A DNA stretch of 64,000 nt from Agrostemma githago (lineage: Eukaryota; Streptophyta; Magnoliopsida; Caryophyllales; Caryophyllaceae), in contig OY288257.1 in NCBI GenBank assembly GCA_958450325.1, forward strand, positions 60,465,938 through 60,529,937. Reading direction: 5' to 3'. Every line of letters begins with the position of its first letter. Positions within the stretch are counted from its first letter, which is position 1. Shown piece after piece: positions 43,428 through 54,642 of this stretch. The position numbers and the translations under genes are program-made. Under the pieces are notes generated by a model, which saw only the letters and a program-made list of their open reading frames with translations, did no database searches and was not told the DNA's origin.

Positions 43428-46400
43428 TCAGCCGAGATTGGTGAATATCTCCTTGAATACAACGTTAGTTGTTGAGTCTGTATCAAATGAATCTTCGTCT
43501 AAAATTAATAATTTGAGACCCTTCTTCCTGGTGACCCTGGAAATAGCAACGTATAGTTGCCCGTGTGTAAATAACGGTTTAGGAAGAAACAATCCAACAC
43601 TTGCAAGGGATTGACCCTGACTTTTGTTTATCGTCATTGCGAAGCAAACTGCGAGCGGGAACTGACGCCTTTCGAACTTGAGTGGGAACTTCGTCTCATC
43701 AGACGGGGATAACTTTAGCCTCGGAATGTAAACATGAGACCCCTTTCTGATACCAGTTATAACTTCTGCCTCAATGACACGATCACCGAGTTTCGAAACA
43801 ACTAATCTGGTACCGTTACATAGACTGTTAGCTTGGTCGATATTTCGTAATAGCATAACAATTGCACCCACCTTGAGAAGTAACCTGTGGTTTGGTAGAC
43901 CTGAAGCGCGAATTGTGTTTAGAACTTCAGTGGAGTACAAATCGTGTACGTGCTGCCAAGTCTCCTGACTACTTATTTCATCAGAACTAAGATACTCAAC
44001 CTTAACGTCAGGAATGATAGACAGTACGTAATCGTTAACCTTCTCAACGACATCATGAGTCGGTGCGAGCACAGCTCTCTGCTGGAGATAGTCCGTATCT
44101 GAATATCGATTAATTAGGTCTGGGTAAGTACTGTGGACTATTGAGGCAATTGGGTCTGGACCGGGGTCAATGAGCATCTCTCGGGGAATGGTAATCTCTG
44201 CAATCCCGTCATTAATGCCACCTGCAACACCGTCACCAACAGACAATATCCAGTCGGAGAACTCCCTGATCTCCTCGACGGTTGAATCAGGCTGTCCAAC
44301 TTGAAGCCGCATATTGGTGGTCAGCTTGAGCACCTACAATTGAAGGACAGCATACACAGCTATGTAAGTGGTGATCGTTGATTACATGTGACACATATAA
44401 ACTTACTTAGAAAGGTTAACATGATTGGAGAATATACTTGGAGAAAACGTAAGCTACAAATTTCACGTTTCATATAACAACTTGGTAGTCACCTTAATAT
44501 CTCTCCAAATAAGAGACGAACAGATTGCTGAGTGAACGATATCCTGGCGACTTCCTTTGGGAACAACCGGTAGAATCTGCCTAAAATCACCGCCCAAAAC
44601 GACAACCTTGCCACCAAAAGGTCTATCCGCAAGTTGCGGATTCACAAATCTCATTACATCTCTGAGGCTCCTGTCAAGTGCCTCGAAACAGTGACGACTG
44701 ACGATAGGAGCCTCGTCCCAGATGATTAGTTTGGTCATTTTTAGCAGTTCAGCCAGGTCTGAACCCGGCCTTATACCTGGGCACAAAGAGTTCTCATCGA
44801 CGTTAATGGGTATGCTAAACCTAGAATGAGCTGTACGCCCTCTGGGCAAAAGTATAGCAGCCATCCCGCTAGAGGCCACCGGAAGTACTATCTGGCCCTT
44901 GCTTCTCAACGCGGCACATAAAGACTTCCAAATAAAAGTCTTGCCCGTACCACCATAACCATACACAAAGAAAAAACCACCTGTCCCAGATTCAACGGCT
45001 CTCATAATCTCATTGTACACAGCCTTCTGCTCAACAGTTATGGAGGACATGTAAGACTCATGCTCCAATCGCAACTGGTCATGATCACAGTTCAACTCAT
45101 CAGAAATCAATCTATTGGAGTCTAACGTGTGTAAGTCGTAATCCGGCTGCGGCATATCAGGAAACTTAGAGAGGGAGCTTCCATTGGCTTGAAGCATAGA
45201 CTCAATTTCAGATAGCGCGTAATTCTGCAGCTGCTGATCCGTTAGCTGCAAATCTGTGGCACAGTATGAGCAAATGTTAATAAATTTGAATGGTAAATAA
45301 TGACGACAGATGGTGGTCTACACTGACCGAAATGTTAAATGGACGAATGAAATGAAGGAAAAGAGTATGAAGGACTGATAGGTGACCAAAGTTAAGGAGC
45401 TCCCTCCGTCGACGACTTAAGATATCGTCACATAGATGGTGCCACGTTTTTCGCCAAACTTCCTCTGGTTTGATCAGGCTTCCCGAGAATAATAATGTCG
45501 CGAACATATTGCGGAGGTATTTGGTTGTACCCCAGTAACTTGCCTCCTCTATTGCATCAATGTACTCCTTGTCGTCACCAAGCAAACCTAATGCGTAGCA
45601 TGCGTCTTTGAATGTATCGTGCACGACACCTCTAACGGTCCTTATATCTTCATAACACGTTGCACCGCGTACGAAGTTGAGGAGCATTCTCATGTAATAT
45701 CTTTCGCCATCATTTGGGGACATGTGGTACATCCTTCCGAGGCTAAAACCTTGCTTGCGGGGTGCCCACGATTTCTTATCTTTATGCCAGACAAATTTGG
45801 AAGGAAACTCAGAGTATGTCAAATCCCTCGACTCGGGGTGGTCTGCGTTGTATGCCATCCAAGCGACAAACTTGGTTCGAGCGCCATTAGATCGAGCAGC
45901 TATCTCATCAAGCGGGTCGTCATCATTATAGACAACATTCTGCTCATTGGGGAGATGGTACTCCAAGCAAACTATGGGAGGAGTCCTGTAATGAATGTCG
46001 AATGAGAAAATACGCCACGTTGCTTCGGGAGGCGACACATACCTGCAGTCGTAGTACTCTTGTATGTGATCAATTTCGTCCGGGTTCCTCCTGGTTGCGG
46101 CTCCGACAGTAACTCTGTCGTATTTTTTGTTCACATACTTGAATAGGTATTTAATGGATCGTGCTTGATTGCACCACTCAACGTTTATGTGGGCATGATA
46201 TCTCGACAACAGCTCTGCGTTGTATGGAACGACAAAGCCATTGTGGACACTAACGCCGCCCTTCTCGACAGTTACACCATTGTCCCTCCTCTTGTACATG
46301 GTGTATCCATCACCGTGAACCGTTGTCCGTTTGCAAAAGGGTTTGGGGAACCTCTTTGTGCAAACATCATCAACCATGCAAGGAGATTTGAGATTGGCAT

Positions 46401-48184
46401 GCCCGCACGGACCGTGGATCATCAAGTCCTTCACAGCTTCATATAGTGATGGGTTTTCCAACGGGTCAGGAATCTCGGCGGATATAATAGTGTCCACGTC
46501 GCCAGCTTCTGGGAATTTGTCGTCCCTCTCCAAAAAAAGAAGGATGTGAGCATGAGGGAGACCTCTTTTCTGGAACTCCGCAGTGTACACAACTGCAGGC
46601 AGATGGAAAATGACGATGGATAAGTTGAGTATTTACAGCATTGAAACAAAAATAGCATAACAAAAGGTATGTGTAATCAGAGAGGTTACCTGCTCTCGTC
46701 CTCCCAAAAATATGATTGTCCTTAAAATCATTGATAAGGAGGTCCAACTTCTGTTTGAATACACGGGTTACAATGTCGGGCCTATCCTCTGGGTTCAGCC
46801 CTCTCTTTTTCACAAACCTAGTTATCTCTGGCCATTTCGGGTTGCAGGTAAAGGTGACAAACAGATCAGGGTATCCACACCAACGACAAATTGTTATCGT
46901 ATCCTGGTAAGTCTCACACATGTATCCCTTACCACCGACAAAGCTTGAAGGGAGTATGTACTTGACGCCTACAGATGATGAGTCAGTCTCGCCGCTGGCG
47001 GCAGTTGCGCGCAACTGCTTCGCGTTTTCAGATCGAAGCTTCGGCTGATTGAATTTCAAATATGTCAACCGTTGTGCCTCTATCATTGTATATCCGTCGA
47101 CAATTAATTGCTGTAGTAATCTGCATCCTCGAAGTAATGTATCGGGTTCTACGTCGGGTAGTCTGTCTTGCAAGCGAAACGCAAACCACTCTCTTAAAGT
47201 TAACTTGTTGTGTGCCGTGGCAGGATTGCGACTTGCTTCGACTGATTCCTGACAGTGTTTGATACCCAAACGATAACCGTCCTCACCTAGTGGAAAAAAT
47301 AGAGGGTACTGAAGCGGCAAATACGATGGATGGAGTTCAGATATACGTTGAAGGCGACCGCACCTTTCTTCGATTATTATGTCCCTGCTTTCAATGGTAT
47401 CCTCAATGTCACCGACAATAAGTGCGGCCACTTCAGAAACAGTAGGAAGATTATATTCACGTCCGTCTGTACATCGTGCACAAATCAACCGCAACCTAAC
47501 CTCACACCTCTCATCGGAATTCAGTATGCTATCTCTGGCCATACGAAATGACTGTGTTAAGGGGTTGTACGCGTCAAGCATAGACTTAATTTCAGCCATT
47601 ATCCCGTCATCAAACCTATCTACAGTGGATGACTGCCCCCTGCATATAAGTACGCATAACATTGCAAAAATTTTAATGTAGAAAAGACAAAAAACTTTGA
47701 TGAAATATGGAAATTATTATGAGGAAGATATGAGACCTTAAAGCACGCTTTCTGTTACTAATCTCGTCATTGGTGTCGTATATGTAAAGTTGACAGAATC
47801 TGGGTGGCTCATTGATCGCAGGCAACAAACTGCCAATCAGATGAGAGTTCTGCCCACCAATTCTGTAAGTGTATGGGTCACGACCACTGTTTACAGAGTC
47901 ATCTACTTTGCCACCACTTGAAGTAAATAAGTGAGCTGAATTGTACATCCTGATATTATCAATGAAGTGTCTACTTTTGGGATGAATACCATGTAAGAGA
48001 TCCTTGATTGGTTGGGGGGGTTCGGTGAGATACGGTAATTCAACCACACCATCTCTACAGCACATGGTGAAAGATGGGATAAGCGGTCTACGGCCCATTC
48101 TCGATCTCTCATTGTACCACATGAACGCGGAGCACTTCTGGCACTTAAACTCCAGATCCCCTAAGTCATCGTACCCTTCCCATC
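43428..48184 (-). CDS. Helitron Rep/helicase (RepHel) transposase
   Basis: Five exons join through GT-AG introns with frame kept throughout: 48184-47737, 47639-46690, 46592-45387, 45253-44493 and 44333-43428; introns are 97, 97, 133 and 159 bp. The product from 48184 is about 1423 residues. The N-terminal part has the plant Helitron signature GWEGYDDLGDLEFKCQKC and the Helitron_like_N region with PDLFVTFTCNPKWPEI. The Rep motifs are LPHAHILLFL (HUH-type metal site, 46554-46546) and KYLFKYVNKKYDR with paired tyrosines. The helicase has Walker A GYGGTGKT, Walker B IIWDEAP, GGDFRQILPV, TINKSQGQSL and GQLYVAISR. It would nick, unwind and transfer the element. A short upstream exon (49835-49792, ending HTSHAVAT-G) fits the phase of the first acceptor; the start codon beyond it was not found. 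The hAT-like element lies in that intron. No internal stops or frameshifts were found. Confidence 0.9.
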
Positions 48185-48223
48185 CTGTGATAAAATACAT
48201 GAGAAACAAATTATGGTTAGTAA

Positions 48224-48231
48224 GTATACAT
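48224..48231. repeat. 8-bp TSD GTATACAT of the hAT-like element, left copy
   Basis: Exact copy of 49754-49761. Eight bases is the hAT size. Confidence 0.85.
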
Positions 48232-49753
48232 CTAGGTTGCACGAATACGGACACGGACACGGACACGTATCGGACACGGGACACGGCGCTCGAATTTTTT
48301 TGAGACACGGGGACACGGGAAAAAAAGACAATATATATATTGAAATAAAGAGAATTTTAGGCTCTTTATAACGAACAATCGAACATTCACATTCTGGTCA
48401 CTTATAAGACCACAAATGTAAAATAACAAAATAGGTCGCGTAAACACAAGTTCAAACATAAGTCTTACAAATAAAAATCCAAGTAATTAAAATTCTTACC
48501 AAATAATAACCAAATAAACATAAAATTGTTCATCATCAAGCATCAACCTAAACACTATCATCGAAGTCATTAATATCAAGGGCTTCATCATTAGGAAAGA
48601 GCATTATTTCTATGTCGGGCTCATCAAGGGAAAGGTTAGCCACATCAAGATTACCAATATCATCAAGATTATCAAAAGCATCCCCACCAACATCCCACAT
48701 CTTGGTTCTCCCCTTAATGTACTCTCCACTCTTCACAAATTTCCACAAAGGATTCTCATCAACCTCTTCACTTTGAATACTAGTACTACCACCACTTGAA
48801 TCCATAACATAAGACCAAAGTTTCACCTAGAACATAACATAAAACCAACTCATCAACAATGAAAGTTTTGTGCTCTATAGACTATAGAACTAATGTATGA
48901 TTAACCTAATCAAGTATTTTGACTAAATCACTAACCACTATCAACTAAACAAAACTTAAGAATAAAAATGCTTTGATTACTAGTAAACAAAACTTATACA
49001 ACACAAATAAACAAACAATTCAACAGTTACAACAAGACTATAGAACCGTTCTTTGCTTTAATCACTCAATATCAACGATTGAACACTTCAACAACAACCA
49101 CAAACTCACAACAAACCCCAATCAATAGCAGTCACAACAAACCACTCAACAAACACTTCAAAAGCAGTCACAACACTACAACAACAGTCACTAAAACACA
49201 CAAAAATTCAATTAAAGAATAAACATATCCAATTGAAATAATAAACCCTAGAAATAGAACCCAAATAGCTCCAATTAAACATCCAATTAAATCGAAATCA
49301 AATCCGAGAAATAGAACCTAAATAAGTAATAAACAAGAATAACAAACCACAAAATCTAATTGAATCGAAAAAATGAAGAATGCAAAGACTGTGTGAAGAA
49401 TGCGAAAAAATGAACCTGACTGTGCGAAGAATGCGTTGGCTGCGTCTGTGCCGGCGTGGGCGTGGCGTCGTCGGGCGTCGGCATCGGGGTGAAGGCTGGG
49501 TATGTTTGAATTGGGGGTGAATGTCTGAAGGAGGTATGAGTTATGACGTATGTTTTCAATTTTAGGGCAAATAAGAGGAAACTGTGTCTTATATTGCTTG
49601 GTCCGTGTCCAATACGTATCGGATTTTTAAAAAAAACCGAGACACGCAAAAAACCGTGTCGGACACATATTTAGCCGTGTCCCAGCCGTGTCCGTGTCCG
49701 ACACGGTGTCCGACACGGATACTCCCCTAATGGGCCGTGTCCGTGCAACCTAG
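48232..49753. mobile_element. Non-autonomous hAT-like element inside the RepHel intron
   Basis: 1522 bp with ends CTAGGTTGCACG and its complement, followed inward by repeated GGACACGG words, and an 8-bp TSD GTATACAT. It sits between the probable exon at 49835-49792 and the acceptor at 48185, so splicing could still remove it. It contains one short ORF related to hAT transposase ends. Confidence 0.82.
48548..48826 (-). CDS. Fused N- and C-terminal remnant of a hAT transposase
   Basis: 92 codons. The start (DENPLWKFVKSG) resembles the beginning of a BED-type zinc finger of plant hAT transposases. The end (NLSLDEPDIEIMLF) resembles their acidic C-terminus. The zinc ligands, the catalytic core and the dimerisation domain between them are missing, which fits an internal deletion that joined the two ends in frame. 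It cannot act as a transposase; whether it is expressed is unknown. The family assignment is by eye. Confidence 0.5.
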   Translation of the reverse strand: MKLWSYVMDSSGGSTSIQSEEVDENPLWKFVKSGEYIKGRTKMWDVGGDAFDNLDDIGNLDVANLSLDEPDIEIMLFPNDEALDINDFDDSV

Positions 49754-49761
49754 GTATACAT
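49754..49761. repeat. 8-bp TSD GTATACAT, right copy
   Basis: Matches 48224-48231 exactly. Confidence 0.85.
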
Positions 49762-49835
49762 CACTGGTATGTATTATACTAATTCGATAACCTGTAGCTA
49801 CGGCGTGGCTGGTATGTGAAAGATGTTTACGTCTT

Positions 49836-51324
49836 CTGAAAAACGAAACAGAGATGAAGTACAGCCGATGCTTGTTTATTGTTGATGGTCCTCGGACAGA
49901 CGATACACCTGAGTAATAATTTGTAGATTACATTAGAGGTAGACATAAATCAGGCTTATATTGCACTATGAAGAATAAACAACAATTAGTTCCTGCAATA
50001 TGGTATTCGTGGTGCTTAACATCTGAATCTGGGAAGCACGATGGAAGGTGTCTGAGAGTAATATTACATCCCGGAACGTGTATGTATAATGCACGTTGTA
50101 ACGAATTTCAGTAGTTGTAAAAAGAATGTCGTAGTAAATGACTGCAGAAATATGGTAGGACGCAGCGTAATGAATTTTATGATTCGTGAACAATAGGCTA
50201 AGTTGTGAAAATGAAGAAATGACACAAAAGTGAATTACATAAAAAATAAGTTAAAAATTCTGATGTGTAAAAAATCACACTATGTAAAACTAAAAAGTAT
50301 ACAAAAAATAACTGCACTACAATTGAATGTTAATTTGTAGATTATATTAAAGGTAGACTTAAATGGAGCTCATGTTGCGTAGAAATTGTGATGTATACAT
50401 AAGTACAATATAACAAACTAAATAAGTATACAAAGAAACAATTACACTACACGTTAGAGAAGTGGTGTAAAAAGTTGTAAAATAAAACTGATTATAATAT
50501 TTTGCGAAGACAACAGTTAAATAACCGCCAACAGATAAGTGTGGGAGTCCAATTAAGTCACCAAGTAGAAATATGTATGTCCTGCAGTTGAAAACACGAC
50601 AAATATATAAGTAAGACAAAAAAGGGAACAAAAAAGAAAACTAACAACGGAAGCAGGAGGAGTACTTAAATACATTGTTTGAAGACATCTTACGAAGTAT
50701 TTTAGGAGACGGAAGGTGTCTCACCAATTTATGAAAAAAGTTGTGGGGCCAAAACTGCATTGTCCCTGCAATATTTATTATAGCCTATACATGTGCAACA
50801 ACAAACACAAAAACAGGTAAAATAGACAGTATAACTAAATTCAGATAAGATAGTTGAGATAAAATGGTATGCAAATATTCCACTACATGAGCGTAGATAA
50901 GCAAGGTACAAAATAGCAAGTCTTAAAGGGTGTATGTAACACCCTAAGTAGATTAAAAATGTATCTGAAAAGTAGTGGACAATAATCGGACGGCCATTTG
51001 CCACATCATTGGAAATATTTTAATGGAAGACGATTTAAGATGAAGCAGATTTCCCTTTCTTGACAACAGATTGAGCATCAGAGGCACCACCAACTGGAGT
51101 ACATGGTTCGACTTCAAGCGAATCTCCATTCATCTTCAGGGGTGTATGCCTCGAAGAGTTGGACGCGATTTCAGAGTCAACGACCTTAATGTCCAAAGAA
51201 AAAGTAGAGTCATAATTTGCGGTATAAGGTTGGAGTGAAAAACACTTCCACTTAAAAATCAAACACGCAACATATTAAAATGTGTGACGAAAATAAGGAA
51301 TACCTGACTGGAATGCGAAGTTCC
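49836..51324. other. Helitron spacer between the RepHel and RPA genes
   Basis: AT-rich, with a repeated segment ATTTGTAGATTA-ATTA-AGGTAGAC at about 49920 and 50334. On the minus strand 51246-51035 encodes VVDSEIASNSSRHTPLK...VKKGKSASS, which looks like a further RPA exon lying after the TAG at 51327-51325. The first RepHel exon with the start codon should lie in this stretch, but I could not identify it. Confidence 0.45.
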
Positions 51325-53583
51325 CTAAGCTTCATGTACTCCGACAGATGTGGCATCCGCAGGTTGCGTAGGTTCTCCGTGAACAGTACGTTTGAAATTC
51401 GGATTGCTTAGAGTAGTTTTTGATAGACCATACTCGTCCATTATTTTCTGGAGACAAAAGAGTAAGTTGCAATCAATATAATTTTGAGACTTACAAAGTT
51501 ACATATGTGGAAAAAAAACAGGAACAAAAATAGTTAAAAGACAACCTTAATTGCCTCTTCGTACTTCATGTGCCACATGTGTATTTTGTCTACGTCGTCA
51601 GACATCCAGGAAACTGTGTAAGATGTAGACGAGTGTTCGACATTGAACTTCTCGTCTATTTTTATCTTGAAGAGAAAGCGATTGTCAATGAAAGTGGCTA
51701 GCTCTGCAGGCATAAAATGACCTTCTCCATTCTGGTGAAAGTAAAAGAGCTGAGGTTAGGTTATACAAAACAAACATTGACAATGAAATCTAATCGAATT
51801 GTACAGTTATACGAATACCTTCTCCATCTTTGCAATCAACTTGGTGGCACTGTAGTCGAGAAACTTTTCGACCTGATGATCAAATGCAACAAACTGACAT
51901 TCAATTCCAAAGAAATCTACAACTGCAAACTTTACCTGAAACCTGTAACGACGATGACGACAGTTGCTATTAAAAGAGATTTCTGCATTGCAAGTACTAA
52001 TTTGGATAGGTAGTTACGGGAGACTCACTTAGGGTTGTTCTTCGTGAAGCCAATTTTGCTTCCATCACAATTCAGATTCTTACAAAACCACCTCCCTTTA
52101 TCGTTCTTCACTGCCTTTGATCTGCAAGACTTGCAGCTGTTGTAGTACCACCCCGCTGTAGATTCAATGTCAATTATGGTTGCCACGGTATAGAACGACC
52201 CACCCTGTCAACGATTTTAATGGTTGTCAATAATATGTAGAATTGTACATATATAGAAGATTAATGTAAAGGAGATATGACTAAACCTTTTCGCTTTCAA
52301 GAATCTGTTTTACAGAAAGAACTTCATCTACCGGAATGTGGAAGCTCTCACCATCCGCAGCTTCATCGATAATTTGTAATGAATTGCTAGGAGCTTGAGA
52401 TGAAAGACTGCAGGATCATATCACACGATGTTATAAAAGAACAGTATGAAAGAATAGAAAAAATTATCGAATCATGATAGTATAAATTTAAATATGTAGA
52501 ACCTCTCTTGAAAGGCATCGACTTCGGGCAACTTTGGATTAACTTCAAATGTCGTTGCATTGAAGGTAGTTTGCACAACCCAAGAATCTGTAGTGTGAGA
52601 ACAGAGTGTTACTTACTTCGAAAGAATAATTGTGAATAAAACATCAGTAGAACGGACGGCAAGGTGAGGTACTTACTGTCAAATAGCTTCGGCTCCACAC
52701 ATATAAGAACAACTACTTTCGACTGGTGAAGGTTGGGTAAAATAGCCAGTACCTCAGGTAGATCCACGGCATGCGGTGCCCACAAAGTGCATTGAAGAAC
52801 GTCGCCACTAAGCAGACAGAAAAAAGGGAACAAAGTTGTGACAAAATTACAAATTTGAAGGTAGAACAAAAGAGGAGAAAGAAAGAGAGGCGTACTCTGT
52901 ATCTTCCAACTTGATTTTTCTACACTTAAAACCGTTCTTTGTTTCAGTAATTGGTCCAATCTCGTAGACCTTACCAACAACATCTGCATAGGAAGAAATT
53001 CATAAAAAAACAGACGTACGGAGAAGTAGATTAGTAAGAAAAAAACATATGCAATGAAAACTTCACAAAAGGATACCTATGTACTGATTGACTGCAATTT
53101 TGCCATCGTTGATATCCTTAAAGCTAACAAACCGGTAGCAATTAGACGGTACTGAGACATCGTTAGGCAAGTGAGTAACTTTAGTGGAGAACTCGACATT
53201 TAATCTGCAGGTATGAGTGGTGGCCTTGTCTACGCCTACATTGGGGGCAACGGTCAAACTACGTAGACTGTACACCTGACCGGTGACAAATTTGTCATTG
53301 AACCTACTCAACAACGGTTTTTTAATAGTTGCCTGTACCAAATCATTCTGGAATCACGGACAAAAGAAAAATGGATTGGGATCAAGTTCAACCAAAATAT
53401 ATAGATAACAGCAATACAGAAAGAAATTAATCAAATGGATGTAACAACCTTAGCATCGATGAGCAACAACTCAACAGCGTCAGTTGTATTCTTGTTCGTG
53501 TAGTTCGCCCTGTTCCATCTGTAAATCACCCTAACGGTTAGATCCTTCAACCTGACACCTTGAGTAAGGTTAGCAATGGAGAT
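51325..53583 (-). CDS. RPA70-like single-strand DNA-binding protein, Helitron-borne
   Basis: About ten exons on the minus strand read in order. Recognisable blocks are LTQGVRLKDLTVRVIYRW, NDLVQATIKKPLLSRF, KVYEIGPITETKNGFKC, GDVLQCTLWAPHAVDLPEVL, FEVNPKLPEVDAF, a zinc-binding region CKSCRSKAV...GRWFCKNLNC, and FQVKFAVVDFFGIECQFVAF. This is the OB-fold plus zinc-finger layout of the replication protein A large subunit. Splice sites between blocks are GT-AG where checked. No ATG precedes the first block: the codon at 53583-53581 is ATC where a start might be expected, so the true start is unknown. The frame stops at TAG 51327-51325, while an in-register downstream exon (51246-51035) continues a Ser/Lys tail like that in the other Helitron, so the last 60 residues may be lost. 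It probably protects single-stranded DNA during Helitron transposition. Confidence 0.75.
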
Positions 53584-53875
53584 GAATCATGATTAATGGC
53601 GTAGGGTTACGATGAAGATGAGTAATTAAAGAAATTGGTAAAACCGGTGATGCATTATCGAGAAGGTGGGATGAACATTTACAACCCTTCCTCGTGAAAT
53701 GGTGAACAACATCAATGATTTTGTAAGATCGATGGAAGAAGATGGATGATCGGAAGATTGATTTGGTAAAGGAGGTGATTAATTATGCCTCGTGAACTGA
53801 TGATGAGATTTAATGACCTGAAATCAATTTCGTGTAATTAACATACTATATATTTTTATTGCATATTAGTTACAA

Positions 53876-53940
53876 ATTGATTCCTTGGATCAGTGGTTTG
53901 TGCTCATGAGATATGTCTCGGAGGTCGCGGGTTCGAATCC
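53876..53940 (+). ncRNA. tRNA-like sequence with Pol III A- and B-box motifs
   Basis: TGGATCAGTGG (53889-53899) resembles an A box, and GGTTCGAATCC (53930-53940) is a perfect B box, joined by a stem-like stretch ending GGTCGCGG. It does not fold as a full tRNA to my eye and lacks a clear acceptor stem. It could be the head of a tRNA-derived SINE or part of the Helitron's 5' region. It lies about 45 bases inside the proposed 5' end. Confidence 0.4.
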
Positions 53941-54642
53941 TATATTGTTGTTTTTGTAGAGTATTATTTTAAAAAATATTTATAGAATAAAGACATCATT
54001 TACGGACATCATTTACGTAATTAATGTCGGTGATACGAAGTAATTGGGGGTGATGGTAAAGGAGTAATCCCAAATATCACCTTTTCATTTTCCCACCTCC
54101 ATGAGTCAATTTCTTTCCTTTCTTCCTTGATTTCTTTCTTTCTCTCTGTCTTTCTTTCTATTTCCTCAATATCTCTCCGATTTTTTAAACAATTAAGCCA
54201 CTCCTCCATTCCTTGCATACTCCCTTCAAAAACCAACACCAACACCAACCATTTTTTAATACATTCATATACATATACTACTACTACTACTACTATTTCA
54301 TTTGTTTTTCTTTGATTTTTTCTCCACGAAGAATTAGTATGATTCAGAATTATGCATACCAACTACTACAATACTATTATTATTAATTATTAATAATCCA
54401 CACATCCACTCTCTAGAGTCTAGACAGTGACTATTTAAGCAGACTGCCTATAATCCTTCAATTCTGGGGTTTGGTGAAGTATTTTTCATGTGCCCTATTC
54501 AATTTCCTCTCATTTTTAATTAATTTTTTTGTGTGTTTGGTTGACTTATTAGTGACAAATTAATAAATGGGTTGTTTTGCTTTATTGATATAATCAAGGA
54601 ATTGGAGTTGTTTTTGTTGATCATCATCAAATTGTGGCCGTC

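Larger units (their letters stand above)
38666..53986 (-). mobile_element. Near-intact autonomous-type Helitron (minus strand) with extra genes
   Basis: On the minus strand the element ends with the hairpin ACCCGTGAA-GGTTC-TTCACGGGT (38676-38698) and CTAG (38669-38666) followed by T. The 5' end is placed at TCTATAAATATTTTTTAAAA (53986 downward), but the base before it is T rather than the usual A, so this end is tentative. Contents in its own direction: RPA-like gene (53583-51325), Rep/helicase gene (48184-43428), then about 4.7 kb holding two XS-like genes on the opposite strand. A hAT-like element has inserted in an intron. At about 15.3 kb it is long for a Helitron, even after subtracting 1.5 kb for the hAT. 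Confidence 0.7.

Noticed and set aside
54021..54362. 113-codon minus-strand frame upstream of the PP2C gene
   Set aside because: Simple Lys/Glu/Arg-rich sequence from TTTC/CTTT repeats in the probable promoter and leader of the PP2C gene. No motif.
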